Part shown: one piece after another, positions 22,173 to 25,167 of the stretch
How positions within the stretch are numbered: position 1 is the first letter of the stretch
Layout of the letters: every line of letters starts with the position of its first letter
From: a virus
Virus record (IMG/VR): IMGVR_UViG_3300047678_000277
Coordinates: 1 to 25,167 of that record
DNA length: 25,167 nt
Strand: one strand, 5' to 3'
Notes under the pieces: model-generated
The model's database searches: none
What the model was told of the DNA's origin: nothing
What the model saw: only the letters and a program-made list of their open reading frames with translations
Program-made: the position numbers and the translations under genes

Positions 22173-22531
22173 TTCGGCACCGCTCTTTCAGTGCAACGAA
22201 GTTGGAGCTCCGTTCCTTTATCGTCGCCATCGACGATTGATTCAATGTGCAGAATCCGAGGCAAATCATCGACAACGCGAGACAAAACGCGCACTCGCAT
22301 TTCCTGTTTGATGGTCGCCGTCAGCGAATCGCGACGCAGCTCGACAACGTGCGTTATCAATACGACGTTCTGCGTGTCAGTGCTCTGCTGATCCCGAACA
22401 CCAGCAACGCGGACTTTCGCCCGCCGAGCCAGCCAGCTCGACCAGACGTCGACCGTTCCACCGCTCGCATTCGTTTCGGGCTGCGTTCGGTCGATCGAAA
22501 TCAACGTGCGATATTTGCCGGCGTCCGCCAT
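22169..22531 (-). CDS. Phage head-tail joining protein (H_T_join family)
   Basis: The product has 120 residues of the usual length. It follows the family pattern: GKYRTLISIDRTQPETNASG, then VWSSWLARRAKVRVAG, VVLITHVVELRRDSL, MRVRV, RILHIESIVDGDDKG and a final ELQLRCTER. This short beta-rich protein stops the capsid connector and couples it to the tail. It overlaps the gp8-like gene by 1 base upstream and the gp10-like gene by 4 bases. Confidence 0.88.
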   Translation of the reverse strand: MADAGKYRTLISIDRTQPETNASGGTVDVWSSWLARRAKVRVAGVRDQQSTDTQNVVLITHVVELRRDSLTATIKQEMRVRVLSRVVDDLPRILHIESIVDGDDKGTELQLRCTERAVPK

Positions 22532-23142
22532 TATTCGTACACCGTCAACCTTTCGTCGCGGATCTCGATCGCCTCAAGTAACGCGTTGACGGTCCCTAAA
22601 TCGGCAGCCGCTGGTTCGCGAGTCCGGTAATAATCGCCAACCAGCAACCGCACAGCATGCAGCAGGACTGAAGGAAAATCCGCCTCTGCGTTGCCGTAGC
22701 CTGCCGTGTAATTGATGTGGACAGCGTCGGGACGATCGTACAGAGACGGACAGTTATAGATTTCGATTTCAACGACGTCGCAGTTGCCATCAAACGCCCA
22801 GTCGTCCGTCGCAAGCGTCTGCAGCGTATTGTCTTCGTCGTAGTACTCAACGGATTCAATCGAAACGACCTGCGGACGTGGCAGCGGAATCGTCGAACAC
22901 TTGAACCGATACGACTCGCCGAAATTCACAAACCAGCCCCGCAGCGAAAGACAAAGCTGCTTCGTCAACAGCGTGCGCCAACTGTACCGCTCGCAGTAAT
23001 CCCAGGCGACCTGACAATACGTTGCGATCAACGCATCGTTATCAGTGACGTCGGCCGCTTCGTTGACGTGTTGCTTCAAACTGGCAAGGCCCAGCACGTC
23101 GATCGGTGCGACTGTCGGAGGTGTGACGATCCTGATTCCCAC
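22531..23142 (-). CDS. Head-tail connector protein, phiE125 gp8 / HK97 gp6-like
   Basis: The product has 203 residues. The pattern LASLKQHVNEAADVTDNDAL, IATYCQVAWDYCERYSWRTL and LPRPQVVSIESVEYYDEDN is characteristic of phiE125 gp8 and gp6-like connectors (four-helix start, then a beta region with P..V..I..V.Y.D). The end PSVLLHAVRLLVGDYYRTRE is the last helix. It forms the ring below the portal. Start is a GTG at 23142; the stop overlaps the joining protein ATG by one base (TAATG). Confidence 0.88.
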   Translation of the reverse strand: MGIRIVTPPTVAPIDVLGLASLKQHVNEAADVTDNDALIATYCQVAWDYCERYSWRTLLTKQLCLSLRGWFVNFGESYRFKCSTIPLPRPQVVSIESVEYYDEDNTLQTLATDDWAFDGNCDVVEIEIYNCPSLYDRPDAVHINYTAGYGNAEADFPSVLLHAVRLLVGDYYRTREPAAADLGTVNALLEAIEIRDERLTVYE

Positions 23143-23196
23143 GGGCTTCGAGCCTTTCCAGAGGTTTGTCCGCCGTGCGGACGTTTGCCGGTAACT

Positions 23197-23565
23197 TCAC
23201 GCGATTGACGCCTTTCGACCGTTGCCGGCTGCGTTCGATTTTGGCGAGTCATCCATCAGTCTCCGCAATTCGCGAGTAAGGTCATCGAGATTGTCGGCAA
23301 TCCGCGACGCCGCTTCGTGACCGCCCTTTGCCGCTTCAGCCCGCGTCACGGCCTGTACCTCGAGCGCGTCAATGAATTGCTTGCGAGATGTCGCCTCGTT
23401 TTCACGGCCTGAATGAATCAGCTCTGAAACAAGAGTAAACGCGCGAGGAAATCCGCGAGTGATGGTCCAAAAAAAACCAACGACGAACACAATGATCAAC
23501 GCCCCGACAACCGTAAGGTTCGCCAGTGCCATGTATTCGCCGAGGCCGTTTGAAGTTTCGTTCAT
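23197..23565 (-). CDS. One-span membrane protein with coiled-coil tail in the head-tail module
   Basis: The product has 122 residues. Residues about 14-35 are a clear membrane helix (NLTVVGALIIVFVVGFFWT) followed by R-G-F-P-R (positive inside) and a long helical, charged region (about 50-110, ALEVQAVTRAEAAKGGHEAA, DNLDDLTRELRRLMDD) likely to coil. The C-terminus is basic and disordered. A single-span protein in the middle of head-connector genes is unusual; a holin-like or spanin-like role is conceivable but the span count and place do not prove it. Confidence 0.65.
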   Translation of the reverse strand: MNETSNGLGEYMALANLTVVGALIIVFVVGFFWTITRGFPRAFTLVSELIHSGRENEATSRKQFIDALEVQAVTRAEAAKGGHEAASRIADNLDDLTRELRRLMDDSPKSNAAGNGRKASIA

Positions 23566-23569
23566 GGTG

Positions 23570-23962
23570 CTACTCGAGTTCTGCAGCGATCTTCTTAGCC
23601 GCCGCTGGTGTGATGCCAGGAATGCCCGCCAAATCGCCGTGAGCCTTCACGTCCGCAATCGTCAGCAGGCCCGCATCTTTCAGCGCCTGGATGTAACGCG
23701 GAGCAACCTCGAGCGCATCAACGCTGTCGGCATCGTCAACGGCCGAAAGCCCGTCGCCTTCTGCTTCGCTGTCTTCATCGCCTGCAGCCGGTACCGGCTT
23801 CGCTGGCGCCCCGTCGTAAACGACTCGGCAGCCGCGATCCTTCACCAACTCCGCAACGTCCTGACGATTCTCGTCAGTCACTGCGATTTCGTCGCCAGGC
23901 TGGCCCTGAATCGCTCCGGATCCCAGCCAGGCCGTCAATACAATTTTCGAATAACTACGCAT
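23570..23962 (-). CDS. Hypothetical head-module protein with helix-hairpin-helix-like C-terminus
   Basis: The product has 130 residues. The N-terminus is a small beta-like domain (SKIVLTAWLGSGAIQGQPGD ... RGCRVVYDGAP), the middle is an acidic, disordered linker (GDEDSEAEGDGLSAVDDADS), and the C-terminus reads LKDAGLLTIADVKAHGDLAG then IPGITPAAAKKIAAELE, close to a helix-hairpin-helix of the kind that binds DNA non-specifically. It follows the capsid gene and overlaps nothing. It may aid DNA packaging or connector assembly, but this is inference. Confidence 0.6.
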   Translation of the reverse strand: MRSYSKIVLTAWLGSGAIQGQPGDEIAVTDENRQDVAELVKDRGCRVVYDGAPAKPVPAAGDEDSEAEGDGLSAVDDADSVDALEVAPRYIQALKDAGLLTIADVKAHGDLAGIPGITPAAAKKIAAELE

Positions 23963-23971
23963 CAGAGGGTC

Positions 23972-24022
23972 TTTCGATTCACAAAAGGGACATTTCGATT
24001 CGAAAAAGGGACATTTCGATTC
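23972..24022. repeat. Three 21-base-spaced direct repeats TTTCGATTC in the capsid downstream gap
   Basis: TTTCGATTC occurs at 23972, 23993 and 24014, each followed by AAAAGGGACA-like sequence, with an exact period of 21 bases. They fill the gap between the capsid stop and the next start (23963-24092). They resemble the CATTTCGAT half of the 16-bp palindromes near 3162 and 5302. Confidence 0.65.
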
Positions 24023-24092
24023 CTTGCGAGAAGAGCGACAGAGACCGCAGCGCGAAGCTGCTGACGTCTCCGCCGCTTCCCCTCTGGCTTCA

Positions 24093-25167
24093 CTATGCCA
24101 ATTTCAAATACGTGATCGGCGGTGTGCCGGCGTTCTGAATCTTGCCGTCCGATCGCAGGAACGCCTGAACCGATTCCTGATCGGTGTCCGCGTGCAGCTC
24201 GACGTTGCGTCGGAGACGCAGCGTATTGACCTGACGCAGCACGAACTTCTTGTAATCGCCAAACGTGACGAGCTTCTGGCCGGTCGTCAGTGCACTGGCC
24301 ATGTGATTGTTGACCTGGACCTGACGCCCGTTGATCGTGCCGTTCGAGCCCTTGTCGAAATTGAAAATGTATTCACCGCTGCCGGCGTATTTCAGTTTTC
24401 GAACAAACGCCAAAATCGTGTCGTGCATCATGTAAGCCGCATTCGTGCGGTACGCGACGTCAACACTGTGTTCCAGGTTGATCAGCTCGTCAGACGTAAA
24501 GACAGTGGCCGAGGCCGCAGTCACTCCCAAAGCTGCACCAATGACGATTCCCTGATGCTGGCCGGTACCGGTCCCAGTCGTGCAATAACGGTTTTCGCCG
24601 CGTCCAATACGTTCGCCGCACATACCGCCAAGCAGAGAAGGCAGATCAAACATTGAATCTTCTTCCACTTCACTGCTGTACACCGTACGCTTCGAATTGA
24701 TCTTGTAGGCACCCCAAACCTGTTCACCGATGGTTGGGTCCACAAGAGTTGCCACCGACGCCGCTTCAGCAACGATTGCCCCTTCGTTCGCCGTGTCATC
24801 GGCATAAGGCGCGGTCATCGGACGACCGTTATCGGTTCGAAGGATCGTGCAAATCTGTTGAACGGATCCAAACGCCAGCATGTTCAGCTCGAGCGCGTTC
24901 ACGAATCCATCAGGGCCGAGAGCTTGGGCATTGCCTGCACCCGATCCAAACGCCAACGCTCGTTGCTGCTTCGAAAACTCCTGCCGGTTGCTGAGTTTAA
25001 TCGCCAGCTCGCGACCCTTCACGCCGACAACCCCCTGGCGTTTTGCCTTTTGCATCGCTTCGCGAGTGTCCGGAGCCAGCGCCAACGCCTCCCCCACCAG
25101 AAACCGCAGCAAAAACCCGGTGACCGCCGTATTGCGTTCTTCGGTCGTCAGCGGTGCGTCCGGATTC
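24093..25167 (-). CDS. Major capsid protein, HK97 fold (5' end cut by window)
   Basis: About 358 codons are visible; the frame is open to the window edge (NPDAPLTTEERNTAVTGFLL precedes residue Leu-Arg-Phe-Leu), so the start lies outside. It matches the HK97 major capsid pattern: TGTGTGQHQGIVIGAA, the E-loop and spine helix around AYMMHDTILAFVRKLKYAG, NGRQVQVNNHMASALTTG, VTFGDYKKFVLRQ and the C-terminal QAFLRSDGKIQNAGTPP. It builds the icosahedral head. Its N-terminal part may be a scaffold (delta) domain, of which about 60 residues appear. It is the first gene of the visible late operon. Confidence 0.93.
   Translation of the reverse strand, partial: NPDAPLTTEERNTAVTGFLLRFLVGEALALAPDTREAMQKAKRQGVVGVKGRELAIKLSNRQEFSKQQRALAFGSGAGNAQALGPDGFVNALELNMLAFGSVQQICTILRTDNGRPMTAPYADDTANEGAIVAEAASVATLVDPTIGEQVWGAYKINSKRTVYSSEVEEDSMFDLPSLLGGMCGERIGRGENRYCTTGTGTGQHQGIVIGAALGVTAASATVFTSDELINLEHSVDVAYRTNAAYMMHDTILAFVRKLKYAGSGEYIFNFDKGSNGTINGRQVQVNNHMASALTTGQKLVTFGDYKKFVLRQVNTLRLRRNVELHADTDQESVQAFLRSDGKIQNAGTPPITYLKLA

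Noticed and set aside
1-25167. CRISPR array, insertion sequence, rRNA genes, terminase, portal or endolysin
   Set aside because: No repeat-spacer pattern, transposase, rRNA sequence or catalytic motifs of those phage genes were seen in any frame.

Overview
The window holds about 25 kb of a temperate tailed phage with siphovirus-type tail genes, either as a phage genome or as an integrated prophage. Coding strands are GC-rich (about 57-60 % in lines I sampled). The host is not proven. The style of the small proteins and the presence of a CsrA-type gene would suit a planctomycete or similar bacterium, but that is a low-confidence inference. No ribosomal RNA, insertion sequence or CRISPR array was seen.

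Left part (1-1300): the 3' tail of an unknown gene, a rho-independent terminator, and the 3' part of a tRNA-Arg gene without its 5' half, which looks like a phage attachment core. Then come a small membrane protein and a small helix-turn-helix regulator whose gene is flanked by promoters overlapping TGACA/TGTCA inverted repeats. A possible short RNA ending in a strong terminator and a complete tRNA-like cloverleaf follow.

Early (+ strand) module (1300-7488): small genes, a tyrosine integrase, a small gene that seems to change frame, a divergent CsrA-like regulator, and a 410-residue protein. The coding sequence of that protein contains a dense cluster of inverted and direct repeats (4594-4715), arranged like the origin inside lambda gene O. 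The module ends with a 706-residue ParB-like protein. Two identical 16-bp palindromes lie directly after the stop codons of the integrase and the 410-residue protein.

Late (- strand) module (25167-7497), read right to left: HK97-type major capsid protein (cut by the window edge), a helix-hairpin-helix-like protein, a one-span membrane protein, phiE125 gp8-like connector, head-tail joining protein, gp10-like protein, tail terminator-like protein, tail tube-like protein, a hypothetical, then the tail assembly chaperone pair with a canonical A AAA AAC -1 frameshift site. A 918-residue tape measure, several tail-tip proteins, two glycosyltransferase-like proteins and three large tail fibre or surface proteins follow. 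Many of these genes overlap by 1-4 bases, so they form one transcription unit. It runs into the ParB-like gene tail to tail with only 8 bp between them. Terminase, portal, protease and lysis genes are not in this window; the first three probably lie beyond the right edge.

The points most worth a second look are the repeat cluster inside the initiator-like gene, the attP-like tRNA fragment, the small-RNA/operator region near 1030-1150, the phage-borne CsrA, the chaperone frameshift, and the repeated CATTTCGAT motifs.
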